A stretch of DNA of 64,000 bases from Craurococcus roseus (GTDB lineage Bacteria > Pseudomonadota > Alphaproteobacteria > Acetobacterales > Acetobacteraceae). The stretch is taken from assembly GCF_039523795.1 (NCBI RefSeq), contig NZ_BAAAFZ010000006.1:1-64000 (forward strand), given 5' to 3'. The notes under the pieces are model-generated. The model was not told the origin of the DNA and did no database searches. It saw only the letters and a list, made by a program, of their open reading frames with translations. This document shows positions 34,473 through 43,030 of the stretch, one piece after another (the stretch's first letter is position 1; each line of letters begins with the position of its first letter). The position numbers were made by a program, and so were the translations under genes.

Positions 34473-35768
34473 TCAACCCCGCCGGTCAAGCAGGTCGTCC
34501 AGCGCGTCGGCGACGCGACGGCCCGCCGGGTCGTCCGGCGGCATGCCGAAGCCGGCCAGAGTCCGCCCCAGATCCATCGCGGCGCGCACGGCGGGGAGGT
34601 GTTCCGTGACGCGGTCGATATGGGCGAGGAGGCCGTCGACGTACCGTCCCGCCGTGAAGGTTTCCTCCGCGTAGGCGCGGGCCTGCTCCGCCGTGGCGCG
34701 GGCCGGGGCCGGGTCGGCCAGCAGCGCCTCCAGGTGCAGCCGCACGTCGGTCGCTTCGTGGCCCGGGCGGCACTTCAGCACGAGCCCGTCGGGCACCTCG
34801 GCGTAAGGCCCGTGGTCCGACACCAGCACGGGCCGGCCCGACCGCATGGCCAGGATCAGCGAGGCCGAGGCGCCTTCCAGCACCGGGTTGCGGAGGCAGC
34901 ACATCACGTCGACCGCGGCCAGGTGCCGAGGCATGTCGGCGTCGTCCACCCAGCCGGTGAATTCGGGCTCCGGCACCCCGAGCGAGCGGGCGAGGTCGCC
35001 GAGCGCCGCCCGCTCCGCCGGCTCCACCGGCCCGATCAGGCGGTAGCGCACCCGCTCCCGCAGCGGCTCCGAGTCGGCCATGGCGCGGAGCATGTCCGCC
35101 ACGCGCTTGTTCCGGTTGATGTGGCCGATGGTCGCGACCACCACCTCCGGCCCGACCTCCCGCGGCGGCGGCACGGCCGCGCCGCCTCCGAAGGCGAGCG
35201 GGATGACCTCGACAGGCCCGGGGCAGACCGACCGCAGGCGCCTCGCGTAATGGTTCGCGTGCGCCACGGCGCCGCCCGCGAGGGCGGCGAACCATTCGAG
35301 CATCGGGCGGCGGGCGGCCATCTCTTCCAACGGCAAAAGGAACGGGTCGGGGGTTTCCCCGGCGCCGTACACGGCGGACAGCGCGGGGCCGGCGGCCGCG
35401 CCCCCGCCGCCGGCCACGATCCACCCGTTGAACAGGTTGGCCAGGAACGCGTCGTGGAAGACCAGCAGCGCCGGCGTCCGGAGGAGCACCGGGATCGCCG
35501 CGCCGTGGTGGCCGTAGTGGTCGCCGAGGTTCACGACGAACGCGTCGTAGTCGCGGGCCAGCGTTTCGGGCGGGGCGCCGGCGAGGGGCGACACCGGGCC
35601 GGGCGCCGGGCGCGGGGGGAGGTCGAGGAGTTCGCCCGTTTCCGTGCGGAACACCTCCACCTCGTGCCCGCGGGCGGCCAGCTCGGCGACGACGAGCCCG
35701 CCGAACGCCGCGATGGCGGAGCGGGCGTTCCACGGCCCGGCCCAGGCGATGCGCCGCGGCGCCGTCAC
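34473..35768 (-). CDS. Glycosyltransferase, GT4-like
   Basis: 431 aa from a GTG at 35768 overlapping the previous stop (GTGA). N-terminal Rossmann-like half (RIAWAGPWNARSAIAAFGG), where a glycosyltransferase normally binds the acceptor. The C-terminal half has VVATIGHINRNKRVADML, the EFTGWVDDADMPRHLAAVD strand and RSGRPVLVSDHGPYAEVPDG, equivalent to the GT4 donor site. The usual E-x7-E motif is loosely kept as LEGASASLILAM. Acts in the cytosol on a lipid-linked glycan. The acceptor and donor are unknown. Confidence 0.82.
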   Translation of the reverse strand: MTAPRRIAWAGPWNARSAIAAFGGLVVAELAARGHEVEVFRTETGELLDLPPRPAPGPVSPLAGAPPETLARDYDAFVVNLGDHYGHHGAAIPVLLRTPALLVFHDAFLANLFNGWIVAGGGGAAAGPALSAVYGAGETPDPFLLPLEEMAARRPMLEWFAALAGGAVAHANHYARRLRSVCPGPVEVIPLAFGGGAAVPPPREVGPEVVVATIGHINRNKRVADMLRAMADSEPLRERVRYRLIGPVEPAERAALGDLARSLGVPEPEFTGWVDDADMPRHLAAVDVMCCLRNPVLEGASASLILAMRSGRPVLVSDHGPYAEVPDGLVLKCRPGHEATDVRLHLEALLADPAPARATAEQARAYAEETFTAGRYVDGLLAHIDRVTEHLPAVRAAMDLGRTLAGFGMPPDDPAGRRVADALDDLLDRRG

Positions 35769-36802
35769 GCCAGCAGCTTCTCGATCGTGGCGGGCCAAGT
35801 GATGCCGCGCGAGGCCAGCAGCGCGCGGGCGTCGCGGCCGAGGCGGGCGGCGCGCGCGGGCTCCGCCGCCAGCGCGGAGAGCGCGGCCCCGAGCGCCTCG
35901 GGCGTCGGCTCGCACACCACGCCGGTCTCGCCGTCGCGCACGATCTCCAGCACGCCGCCGGCGTCGCTCGTGGTCAGGACCGGCTTGCCGGCGTGGAAGG
36001 CCTCCATGGTGACGTAGCCGACGGAGTCCTCGTCGAACGGCAGGTAGGCCACGGCCGTGGCGCCGTTGACCAGGCGCGCCAGGTCCGCGCGGGGCAGGAA
36101 CCGTAGGTCGAGCGTCAAGCGGTCCTCCACGCCTTCTTCGGCGGCGAGGCGGCGGAGGTCGTCGGCGTCCTCCGGCCGGTCCGGCGGTCCGGCGACGACC
36201 AGCCGCAGCCCGGGGGCGTGCCGCATCGCCCGGACCAGCAGGTGCTGCCGCTTGCCGAGCCCCACCCGCCCGCTGGCGAGCACGTAGCCTCCCGCCTCGC
36301 CGCCGGGGAAGAGTTCCGGGTCGTTGAGCGGTTGCGGGAGGATCTCGGCCCCGAAGCCGTTGTACCGCCGCAGCCGGTCCGCGCCCGTGGGCGAGAGGGT
36401 GAAGATGCGCCGCGCTTCGCGGAAGGCCCGGTCGTCCGCGGTCCGGATCATCGCCCGCAAGGCGTCGCCGCGCGCATCGGTCCCGATGTTCGACTGGCCG
36501 GCGTCGAACAGGTCGTAGGCCTGGCGGTACTGGTGCAGGAGCCAGAGCACCTTGTTCGGGTGCGGCGCCAGGTAGGCCGGGAACTTCAGCGGGATCAGGC
36601 GGTCCACGTTGAAGATGCCCAGCGACCGCGCGATCAGCATCTCTTCGACCAGCCCTTCGGCCGGGTCCCACGTGAAGGGGATGCGCATCGCTTCCGCCTC
36701 CACGCCGCGCCGGAGCCGCAGGTTGCGGACCAGGTGGTCGCACAGCTCCTCCGCCCCGCCGCGCACGAACGGCACCATGGTGCTGAGGACGAGGACCTTC
36801 AC
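35765..36802 (-). CDS. Glycosyltransferase, GT4-like
   Basis: 345 aa from a GTG at 36802. Begins MKVLVLSTMVPFVRGGAEE, the usual glycine-rich acceptor loop of GT4 enzymes. The donor half shows YVLASGRVGLGKRQHLLVRA and AYLPFDEDSVGYVTMEAFHAGKPVLTT, with the E-x7-E type pair around MEAFHAGKPV. Start and stop both overlap neighbours by four bases, so it is part of the continuous glycan operon. It is clearly related to the next gene upstream (both keep PFDEDS and the Lys-Arg-Gln-His motif), suggesting an old duplication. Confidence 0.87.
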   Translation of the reverse strand: MKVLVLSTMVPFVRGGAEELCDHLVRNLRLRRGVEAEAMRIPFTWDPAEGLVEEMLIARSLGIFNVDRLIPLKFPAYLAPHPNKVLWLLHQYRQAYDLFDAGQSNIGTDARGDALRAMIRTADDRAFREARRIFTLSPTGADRLRRYNGFGAEILPQPLNDPELFPGGEAGGYVLASGRVGLGKRQHLLVRAMRHAPGLRLVVAGPPDRPEDADDLRRLAAEEGVEDRLTLDLRFLPRADLARLVNGATAVAYLPFDEDSVGYVTMEAFHAGKPVLTTSDAGGVLEIVRDGETGVVCEPTPEALGAALSALAAEPARAARLGRDARALLASRGITWPATIEKLLA

Positions 36803-37839
36803 GCGAGCAGCTTTCCCACCACGGCGCCCCAGTCGATCCCCAGCTCCGAAACGCGCTCGGCGGCGTTGGCGCCCAAGCGGCGCGCGAGGGCGCGGTCGCT
36901 GTGGAGCCGGTCGAAGGCCTCGGCCAGAGCCCTGGGTTCCGGCTCGGCGACGAGGCCCGTCACGCCGTCCTGCACGAATTCGGTCACGCCGCCGGAGTCC
37001 GGCACGGTCACGGTGCAGCGCCGCGCGTGCGCCGCCTCGATCGTGGGAAAGCCGTATGAGTCCTCGTCGAACGGCACGTAGGCCGCGGCCAGCGCGTGCT
37101 CCAGGCGGGCCGCCTTCTCCTCCTCGGTTATCCAGCGGTCCTCCACGACGACGCGGTCGGCGACTCCGCCCTCGGCCGCGGCGCGCCGGAGCGACCGGAC
37201 GTACTCGGCGCTGGTGCCGACGCCGCAGAGGCGGAGGCGCACGGGCGTCCGCGTGTGGCGCATCGCTTCGACCAGCAGGTGCTGGCGCTTGTGCCCTTCG
37301 ACCCGGCAGACGCAGACGATTTCGTCCCCGTGGTCGCCGGAAGCGAAGAGTTCGGGCCGCAGCACCGGCGGGTAGAGCACTTCGCTGTCCACGCCGTTGA
37401 AGCGGCGGAGGCGGTCGCCCACCACGCGGGAGTTGGTGAAAACGCGGTGCGCCTCGCGCAGCGCCGCCGTGTCGGCCCGGATGATGGCGGCGCGCAAGGC
37501 GCGCTGCGTGGCGCGGTCCGGCACGGGCCGGTACGGCGTGTCCCAGAGGTCGTAGAAGACGCGGATGTGGTGGATGAACCAGACGACCTTGCGGGGGTGC
37601 CGCACCACATGGGAGGGCGGCCGGAAGGTCACGACCCGCTCGAAGTAGTCCTGGAGCCGCATCATGCGGAACGCGGCCATCTGCGGGAGTATGGCCTCCG
37701 GGACGATCTCGTTGCTGGGGACGTACACGGTCTCGACCTGGTGGCCGTGCTCCTCCAGCTTCTCCCGCAGCCAGTCCACGATGAAGCGCCCCCCGCCGCC
37801 GATGAGCGGGACCGCGGAGGACACCAACCCGATCTTCAT
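36799..37839 (-). CDS. Glycosyltransferase, GT4-like
   Basis: 346 aa from the ATG at 37839. N-terminal GLVSSAVPLIGGGGRFIVDW loop and C-terminal CVCRVEGHKRQHLLVEAM followed by AYVPFDEDSYGFPTIEAAHA. It is paralogous to the neighbouring 345 aa enzyme, with matching lengths and motifs. The middle region HPRKVVWFIHHIRVFYDLWD is also shared in pattern. Such enzymes (family GT4, retaining) add hexoses in O-antigen, capsule or exopolysaccharide repeat units. The gene overlaps both neighbours by four bases. Confidence 0.87.
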   Translation of the reverse strand: MKIGLVSSAVPLIGGGGRFIVDWLREKLEEHGHQVETVYVPSNEIVPEAILPQMAAFRMMRLQDYFERVVTFRPPSHVVRHPRKVVWFIHHIRVFYDLWDTPYRPVPDRATQRALRAAIIRADTAALREAHRVFTNSRVVGDRLRRFNGVDSEVLYPPVLRPELFASGDHGDEIVCVCRVEGHKRQHLLVEAMRHTRTPVRLRLCGVGTSAEYVRSLRRAAAEGGVADRVVVEDRWITEEEKAARLEHALAAAYVPFDEDSYGFPTIEAAHARRCTVTVPDSGGVTEFVQDGVTGLVAEPEPRALAEAFDRLHSDRALARRLGANAAERVSELGIDWGAVVGKLLA

Positions 37840-38495
37840 CGCGCCGCCGCCCCGCCGCGCGCGCGCAGCGGGCGCGCCGGGACGCCGCCGACCGTGGCGC
37901 CCGCCGGGACGTCCGCCACCACCGCCGCGCCCGCGCCCACCACGGCGTCCGCCCCCACCGAAACGCCGGGCCGCACCGCGGAGCCGACGCCGATCAGGGC
38001 GCGCGCGCCCACGCGCACGTTGCCCGCCAGGGCCGCCAGGGGCGCGACGTGGGCCGCCGCGCCGATGAGGTTGTCGTGCTCCACAACCGCGCCCGTGTTG
38101 AGTATCGCCAGGTCGTCCACCCGCGCCTCGGCGCTCACCGCCACGCGGGCCATGACGACGGCGCCCTCGCCGACGGTGGCGCTGGGCATGACCTCGGCGC
38201 TCGGATGCACCAGCGTCGCCAACCGGAAACCCGCGGCGCGGAGCTCGCCGCCGATGCGCTCGCGCAGTGCGTTGCCTCCGAGGGCCACGAACGCCCACGC
38301 GACGCCGTCGGCGCGCAGCCGCGGCAGCGCCTCGTCGCCGCCGAGCACGGGCACGCCCAGCACGCGCGGCCCGGGCGGGCGCGGATCGACCACGCCCACG
38401 ATTTCGAAGCGGCCTTGGGCGCGCGCGACCTCGATGACGACCTTGGCGTGCCCGCCCGCGCCGACGAGCACCAGCTGTTGCGGCCCCCTCGTCAC
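37836..38495 (-). CDS. NeuD/PglD-like sugar O/N-acyltransferase
   Basis: 219 aa from a GTG at 38495 (GTGA overlap). Residues 1-80 form a small Rossmann fold with LVLVGAGGHAKVVIEVA. The rest is a left-handed beta helix of hexapeptide repeats, with the catalytic His in AVVEHDNLIG and a capping VGGVPARPL. The family acetylates sugar nucleotides (PglD: 4-amino sugar; NeuD: sialic acid). In this operon, with a DegT aminotransferase, acylation of an amino sugar nucleotide is most likely. Confidence 0.9.
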   Translation of the reverse strand: MTRGPQQLVLVGAGGHAKVVIEVARAQGRFEIVGVVDPRPPGPRVLGVPVLGGDEALPRLRADGVAWAFVALGGNALRERIGGELRAAGFRLATLVHPSAEVMPSATVGEGAVVMARVAVSAEARVDDLAILNTGAVVEHDNLIGAAAHVAPLAALAGNVRVGARALIGVGSAVRPGVSVGADAVVGAGAAVVADVPAGATVGGVPARPLRARGGAAAR

Positions 38496-39880
38496 GCGAA
38501 CACGAGGCCCGGGTGCCGTTCGGCCGCGCCGGGGCGGAGGAGCAGGACGTTGACGGAGAACACGTCGGACAGCGAGGACGCGCTCGCCGGCCGGCAGACG
38601 CCCGCCATGTCGTCGATCATGTACGGCACGAAGCCCGGCGCTTCGACCTCCCGCAGCCACGCCTCCGGGGAAACGCCGGCGCGCGCCAGGTGGGGGCGGC
38701 CGAACTCCAGCACCGCGGCGAGGCCCGGGCTTTCCGCCAGTATCCGTCCCATGCCGCGCCAGACCTGCAGCTCCGCGCCTTCCGCGTCCACCTTGGCGAC
38801 GTCGACCGCCGTGCCCGCCGGCACCAGGGCGTCCGCCGGCGACACCCGCACGCGAACGGTGCCGCGGCCCTCCGCCTCGTCGGGCGGGAGCAGCGTGTTG
38901 TGGCTCATGACCTCTTCGAGGTGGAGCAGCGCCTCGCCCTCCCCGTCGCCGGCGGCGCACTCCGAGATGGCGACGCGGTCGGCCACGTCGTTGACCGCCA
39001 TGCTCCGGCGCAGCAGGGCGGCGATGCGCGGCGTCGGCTCCACCGCGAAGACGCGCCCGGCCGGACCGACCGCTCGGGCCGCGAACAGGGTCATGGTGCC
39101 GACGTTGGCGCCGACGTCGAGGAAGGCGGACCCGGGGCGCAGCAGGGCGGCCAGCACGCGGCGCGTGCCGGTTTCCAGGACGCCGCCATCGGCGATCACG
39201 GCCAGGAAGCGGAGGTCTTCGCCCGGCACCAGCAGCATGCCGTCGGGTGTGTGGACCAGGAAGTCGCCGCCGACCGGGATCGGCGGGCGGCGCGGCGCGT
39301 TCGAGCGCACGGCGTCGGACACCGACGCGACGTCGCCCCGGAGCGCGTCGAGGCGGCGCGCGTTGTCCGCGGCCACTTCCATGACGCCCGCGACATCGCG
39401 CTTGGTCGCGGCGATCTCCGCAGCTTCCGCGATGTCGCGCCTGGTCGCGTCCGACGACCGGCCTAGGGCCTCCAGCCGCCGCGCGTTGTCGGCGGCGAGG
39501 CGCCTGAGCCCGGCGATCTCGTGCAGTATGGCGGCCTCCGCGTCGTGCCGCTCGCCCAGCCTCGCCAGAGCCCGCTCGATCCCGGCGATCCGCGCGGCGG
39601 CGTCCGACTCGTCGACGGCCGTCCTGACGCGCATCTGGAACCGGTGCAAGAACGGCGCCGCCAAGGGCCGGACCGCGAGCAATCCGCGACGCCCCGCGGC
39701 GCGGAGCGACGCGCCGAAACCGCGCGCCGGCGCCGGCTTCGGGGCCGCCTCCGCCGCCGGCGGCGCTTCTTCCGCGTCGCCGGCGGCCATCGCCGCCAGG
39801 ACGCCGCCCCGCACGGCGTTGTGGGTGGACGACGCCGGGTGCGCGCGCGGTTGCGGTTGGCCGGCGTCGTCAGGCGGCAT
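38492..39880 (-). CDS. FkbM family methyltransferase with N-terminal coiled coil
   Basis: 462 aa, first gene of the glycan operon. Residues 1-80 are Ala/Pro-rich and basic. About 90-180 is a long Ala/Arg/Glu heptad region with the repeated block ADNARRLEAL / ADNARRLDAL, most likely a coiled coil. The C-terminal half is an FkbM SAM-dependent methyltransferase: FLDVGANVGTMTLFAARA, VFAVEPTPRIAALL, VAKVDAEGAELQVWRGM. FkbM enzymes O-methylate sugars or other hydroxyls. The coiled coil may measure or cap glycan length as in Wzd/WbdD-like proteins, but that is speculative. Confidence 0.87.
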   Translation of the reverse strand: MPPDDAGQPQPRAHPASSTHNAVRGGVLAAMAAGDAEEAPPAAEAAPKPAPARGFGASLRAAGRRGLLAVRPLAAPFLHRFQMRVRTAVDESDAAARIAGIERALARLGERHDAEAAILHEIAGLRRLAADNARRLEALGRSSDATRRDIAEAAEIAATKRDVAGVMEVAADNARRLDALRGDVASVSDAVRSNAPRRPPIPVGGDFLVHTPDGMLLVPGEDLRFLAVIADGGVLETGTRRVLAALLRPGSAFLDVGANVGTMTLFAARAVGPAGRVFAVEPTPRIAALLRRSMAVNDVADRVAISECAAGDGEGEALLHLEEVMSHNTLLPPDEAEGRGTVRVRVSPADALVPAGTAVDVAKVDAEGAELQVWRGMGRILAESPGLAAVLEFGRPHLARAGVSPEAWLREVEAPGFVPYMIDDMAGVCRPASASSLSDVFSVNVLLLRPGAAERHPGLVFA

Positions 39881-39926
39881 GATTCTTCCCCGGGCGCCCC
39901 CGCGCGCCGCGGCGCCGGCCGCGGCC

Positions 39927-40009
39927 TGCCCGCCGGGGGACTCGAACCCCCACGCCCTCGCGGGCTGCGGATTTTAAGTCCGCTATGTCTACCGTTCCAT
40001 CAGGCGGGC
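39927..40009 (-). tRNA. tRNA-Leu (anticodon UAA)
   Basis: Reads leftward from GCCCGCCTGATGG to the discriminator A. The acceptor stem GCCCGCC/GGCGGGC is perfect. The anticodon stem-loop has GCGGACTTAAAATCCGC with anticodon TAA. A long variable arm (GCCCGCGAGGGC) is typical of class II tRNAs, and the T-arm is GGGGGTTCGAGTCCCCC. 83 nt, CCA not encoded. It lies between the FkbM gene and the hydroxyacid dehydrogenase. Confidence 0.96.
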
Positions 40010-40035
40010 GGAGCGTCACGTCGGGCAAGCGGCCC

Positions 40036-40953
40036 CTAAGCGCCGGTTTGCGCGATGCGCCGGCAATGGTCCAGCGCGGCGCCGATCAGGTTGTCGCTCG
40101 CTTCCGGCGTGCGGAAGGCGCTGTGCGAGGTGAGCGTCGCGTTGTCCAGCTTGGTCAGCGGATGGCCGGCCGGCAGCGGCTCCTCCGAGAACACGTCGAG
40201 CGCGGCGTGGCCCAAGTGCCCCCGCTCCAGTGCGGCCACCATCGCCGCCTCGTCCACCACCGCCCCGCGCGCGGTGTTGACCAGCACGGCCCCCGGCCGC
40301 ATCGCCATGATGCGATCCCGCGACAGGAAGCCGCGCGTCTCGTCGTTCAAGGCGAGGTGGAGCGACACCACCGCGCTCTCCGCCAGCAGGCGTTCCAGAT
40401 CCACGAACCCCACGCCCGGATGCGTTTTCGGCGTGCGATTCCAGGCCAGCACGCGCATCCCGATCCCGGCGCAGAGCCGCGCCATCTCGGCGGCTATGCC
40501 CCCGAAGCCCACCAGCCCGACCGTCTTGCCGGTGAGCTGCGTGCCCTCGCTCCGCGGCCACCCGCCCTTGCGGATGGCGCCGTCCATCATCGCGGTCTTG
40601 CGGGCGGCGTCCCACATCAGCGCGAAGGCCATCTCGGCGACGGCCGTGTCGCCGTAGCCCTTGATGGTGTGGACCCGGACGCCGAGTTCGGCCAGCTCCT
40701 CGGGATTCATGTAGGAGCGCGGGCCTGTGCCGAGGAACACCACGTGCTTCAGGTCCCTGCACTCCCGGACGACGTCGGTCGGGAAGTGCGTGTGGTCGTC
40801 GATGGCGATGGGGTGGCCGGCCAGCAGGGCCGGCAGATCCGTGGCCTTGATGTCCGGGTCGCGGTTGATCGCCACCGGCGGGTCGCCGGGGCGCATCAGC
40901 CGCTCCGTCACCGCCGCGAGCGACGGGTTCGCGTCCACGAAGATCGCGCGCAT
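40036..40953 (-). CDS. NAD-dependent D-2-hydroxyacid dehydrogenase
   Basis: 305 aa from the ATG at 40953 with AGGAACGCG upstream. Catalytic half followed by a Rossmann domain with TVGLVGFGGIAAEMARL. The active-site set is seen as Arg in NTARGAVVDE, Glu in DVFSEEPLP, and His in TSHSAF. It reduces a 2-keto acid to a D-2-hydroxy acid, or the reverse, and resembles glyoxylate/hydroxypyruvate and phosphoglycerate dehydrogenase-like members. Substrate is not clear. It follows tRNA-Leu by 26 bases in the same direction of the locus but is a separate transcript. Confidence 0.88.
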   Translation of the reverse strand: MRAIFVDANPSLAAVTERLMRPGDPPVAINRDPDIKATDLPALLAGHPIAIDDHTHFPTDVVRECRDLKHVVFLGTGPRSYMNPEELAELGVRVHTIKGYGDTAVAEMAFALMWDAARKTAMMDGAIRKGGWPRSEGTQLTGKTVGLVGFGGIAAEMARLCAGIGMRVLAWNRTPKTHPGVGFVDLERLLAESAVVSLHLALNDETRGFLSRDRIMAMRPGAVLVNTARGAVVDEAAMVAALERGHLGHAALDVFSEEPLPAGHPLTKLDNATLTSHSAFRTPEASDNLIGAALDHCRRIAQTGA

Positions 40954-41009
40954 CGCGTTCCTGTTCCTGTCTCCTCGGGGCGCACCGTAGCGGCGGCGGC
41001 GGCTCGTTG

Positions 41010-41945
41010 CTAGGCCGCGCCCTCGCCATCGTCCGGGGCGAGGCGGCAGAAGGTCAGCTCGTGCCGGTTGTGCGCGCCGTGGAACAGCACGGCGCCCGGG
41101 ATTTCGGCGAAGGCCGCGGCAGTCTCGTGGTCCGTGGCGCCCTGGAACTTGACGGTGCAGACGAGGCGGCGCGCCCGCCCCGCGTCGAGCCAGCGCCGCA
41201 CCAGCCCGAGCAGCCTTTCCGGGTAGCAGACCACGTCGCTGAACAGCCAGTCCACCGGCTCCTCCCGCCGCGGGTCGAGGCCGAAGGCGCTTTCCTGGCG
41301 GACGGAAACGTTCGGCAACGCCGCCACCGCCGGGTCCAACGGGGCCTTGTCCACCGCCACGACTCGCGCGCCGAGTCGCGCCAGCGCCCAGGTCCAGCCG
41401 CCGGGCGCGGCGCCGAGGTCGAGGCAGGTCTCGCCAAGCGCCGGCCACCGGCCGATGCGCGTGAGCGCTTCCCACAGCTTGAGGTAGGCGCGGGAGGGCG
41501 GCCCTTCGCGGTCCTCCACGAAGCGGGGTTCGCCGTTGACGAAGGGGCTGGTCTTGGCCGGGCTCGCCAGCACGCGGTCGGCGTCGAGCAGCGTCCAGGC
41601 GCCGAGCGGCGCTGCGGGCGCCGGCTCCGGGAACGCCAGCGGGCGGGCCTTCACCGGCGGCAAGCGCGCCTCGATCAAGGCCGCCCGGCGGAACTGCGCC
41701 GCGGCGTAGAGGCTCCAGTTGCGCTGGATCGCGCGCAGCGCGCCGGCGGCCGCCGAGATGGACGGAGCGGGCAGCTCGCGCGGATCGGTCCAGGTGTCGA
41801 GCGCCCAGGCGGCGGCGGCGGGCTCCTCCGGCGACAGCGCGAGGCGGCCGTGCCACCGGGCGACGGAACGGCCCGCGCGGCGCAGCTCCTCCTCCAGCTC
41901 CGCCTCGAAGCCCTCCGCGGCCAGATAGGCGGCGCGGACGGTCAA
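41010..41945 (-). CDS. FtsJ-like SAM-dependent RNA 2'-O-methyltransferase (RlmM-like)
   Basis: 311 aa from a TTG at 41945 that overlaps the previous stop (TTGA). The N-terminal part (about 1-140) is THUMP-like in position but divergent, and contains SPFVNGEPRFVEDREG and PSRAYLKLWEA. The methyltransferase half has LDLGAAPGGWTWALARLG (motif I), VDWLFSDVV and CTVKFQGA, giving the K-D-K-E type catalytic arrangement of FtsJ/RlmE/RlmM enzymes. It probably methylates a ribose in 23S rRNA. Last gene of a six-gene overlapping run from 44696. Confidence 0.78.
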   Translation of the reverse strand: MTVRAAYLAAEGFEAELEEELRRAGRSVARWHGRLALSPEEPAAAAWALDTWTDPRELPAPSISAAAGALRAIQRNWSLYAAAQFRRAALIEARLPPVKARPLAFPEPAPAAPLGAWTLLDADRVLASPAKTSPFVNGEPRFVEDREGPPSRAYLKLWEALTRIGRWPALGETCLDLGAAPGGWTWALARLGARVVAVDKAPLDPAVAALPNVSVRQESAFGLDPRREEPVDWLFSDVVCYPERLLGLVRRWLDAGRARRLVCTVKFQGATDHETAAAFAEIPGAVLFHGAHNRHELTFCRLAPDDGEGAA

Positions 41946-42310
41946 CGGCGCAGCACGGCGGCCACGAGCAGCAGCAGCCAGCCCCCGATCAGGAGCGTCC
42001 CGCCGGCCGGCGCCACCGGGCCGAGCCGCGCGCCCGCCACCGCGCCGAGCACGCCGCCGCAGAAGAGCAGCAGGCCGAGCGCGAAGGCGCCGCCGGCGAG
42101 GTGCGGCAGCCGCCCCCCGGGCCGGCGCTCCGCCCAAAGCCCGGTGGCCAGCAGCGCGAGGGCGTGCCAGCCGAGCATGGTGGCGGCGTTCTGCGCCATG
42201 CCGAGGCGGGCGGCGTCCAAGCGGGCCGGCGCGCCGTGCGCCAGCCACGCCGAGAGGGCGACGGCGGCCGCGCCGGCGAGCGCCCCCGCGCCCAACCAGA
42301 TGCGATGCAT
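41942..42310 (-). CDS. DUF423 (YgdD-like) membrane protein
   Basis: 122 aa with four hydrophobic helices: an initial GAGALAGAAAVALSAWLAHG segment, a NAATMLGWHALALLATGL helix with the conserved His, ALGLLLFCGGVLGAVAG, and PAGGTLLIGGWLLLLVAA. The AHG loop and the G-W-H motif are characteristic of DUF423. Function unknown; found in many Proteobacteria. The stop overlaps the methyltransferase start. Confidence 0.88.
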   Translation of the reverse strand: MHRIWLGAGALAGAAAVALSAWLAHGAPARLDAARLGMAQNAATMLGWHALALLATGLWAERRPGGRLPHLAGGAFALGLLLFCGGVLGAVAGARLGPVAPAGGTLLIGGWLLLLVAAVLRR

Positions 42311-42319
42311 GGGCGGAGT

Positions 42320-43030
42320 CTAGCGCGGGGCCCCCGCCTCCGCCACGCGCAGCGCGTTCGCGGCCAAGTGCGCCTGCCGGGTCGGTTCCGGCAGCCGGTA
42401 GCCGCCGGCCGCGCGCCGCACCCAGGCCACGGCGGTTTCCAGCGAAACGCGGTGCCCGACCGAGACGTAGAGCGGGTTGGCCCGGCGCCGCGTCCGCAGC
42501 GCCGTGCCGATGCGCTCGCCGCGCCACACGAGGGGCGTTTCGGCGCCCGCCTCGTCCGCCAGCGGCGGGTCCTCCGCGCCGACCAGCACCGATTTGGCCA
42601 CGCCTACGGAGGGCACGTCGAGGACCACGCCCAGGTGCGCGGCGATGCCCAGGCCGCGGGGATGCGCGACGCCGTGCCCGTCCACCAGCAGCAGGTCGGG
42701 TTTCGCGCCGAGCTTCCCCCAGGCGGCGAGCAGCGCCGGTATCTCGCGGAAGCCGAGCAGGCCGGGGATGTAGGGCATCGCGGCCCGCGCCGCCGCGCCG
42801 GCCGTTTCCGCCACGCGGAGGTCGGGGACGGACAGCGCAACCACGGCGGCGAAGACGCGCCCCTCCGGGTCGAAGCGGTTGTTGCTGACGTCCACTCCGC
42901 CGAGGAGCCGCACCTCCCCGAGCGCGTCCTCCCGCACCACCCGTTCCGCGAGCGCGGCCTGCACGCGCCGCGCCGCCGCGGGGTCGGACGGGTCGAGCCA
43001 TTCGGCGGGGACGGCCGGTCGCCCCGTCAC
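42320..43030 (-). CDS. nfi: Endonuclease V
   Basis: 236 aa from a GTG at 43030 (GTGA overlap with the binding protein gene). Endonuclease V nicks DNA, and in some organisms RNA, near deaminated adenine (inosine). Catalytic acids are visible: Asp in LLGGVDVSNN, Glu in LLGFREIPALL, and Asp in LLLVDGHGVAHPRGLG. The wedge region (PSVGVAKSVLVG) and the C-terminal YVSVGHRVSLETA are also conserved. Length is normal. The neighbours are unrelated housekeeping genes, joined only by tight packing. Confidence 0.94.
   Translation of the reverse strand: MTGRPAVPAEWLDPSDPAAARRVQAALAERVVREDALGEVRLLGGVDVSNNRFDPEGRVFAAVVALSVPDLRVAETAGAAARAAMPYIPGLLGFREIPALLAAWGKLGAKPDLLLVDGHGVAHPRGLGIAAHLGVVLDVPSVGVAKSVLVGAEDPPLADEAGAETPLVWRGERIGTALRTRRRANPLYVSVGHRVSLETAVAWVRRAAGGYRLPEPTRQAHLAANALRVAEAGAPR

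Noticed and set aside
36609..37400. Plus-strand frames across the glycosyltransferase genes
   Set aside because: Arg/Pro-rich shadows without motifs, opposite well-conserved genes.
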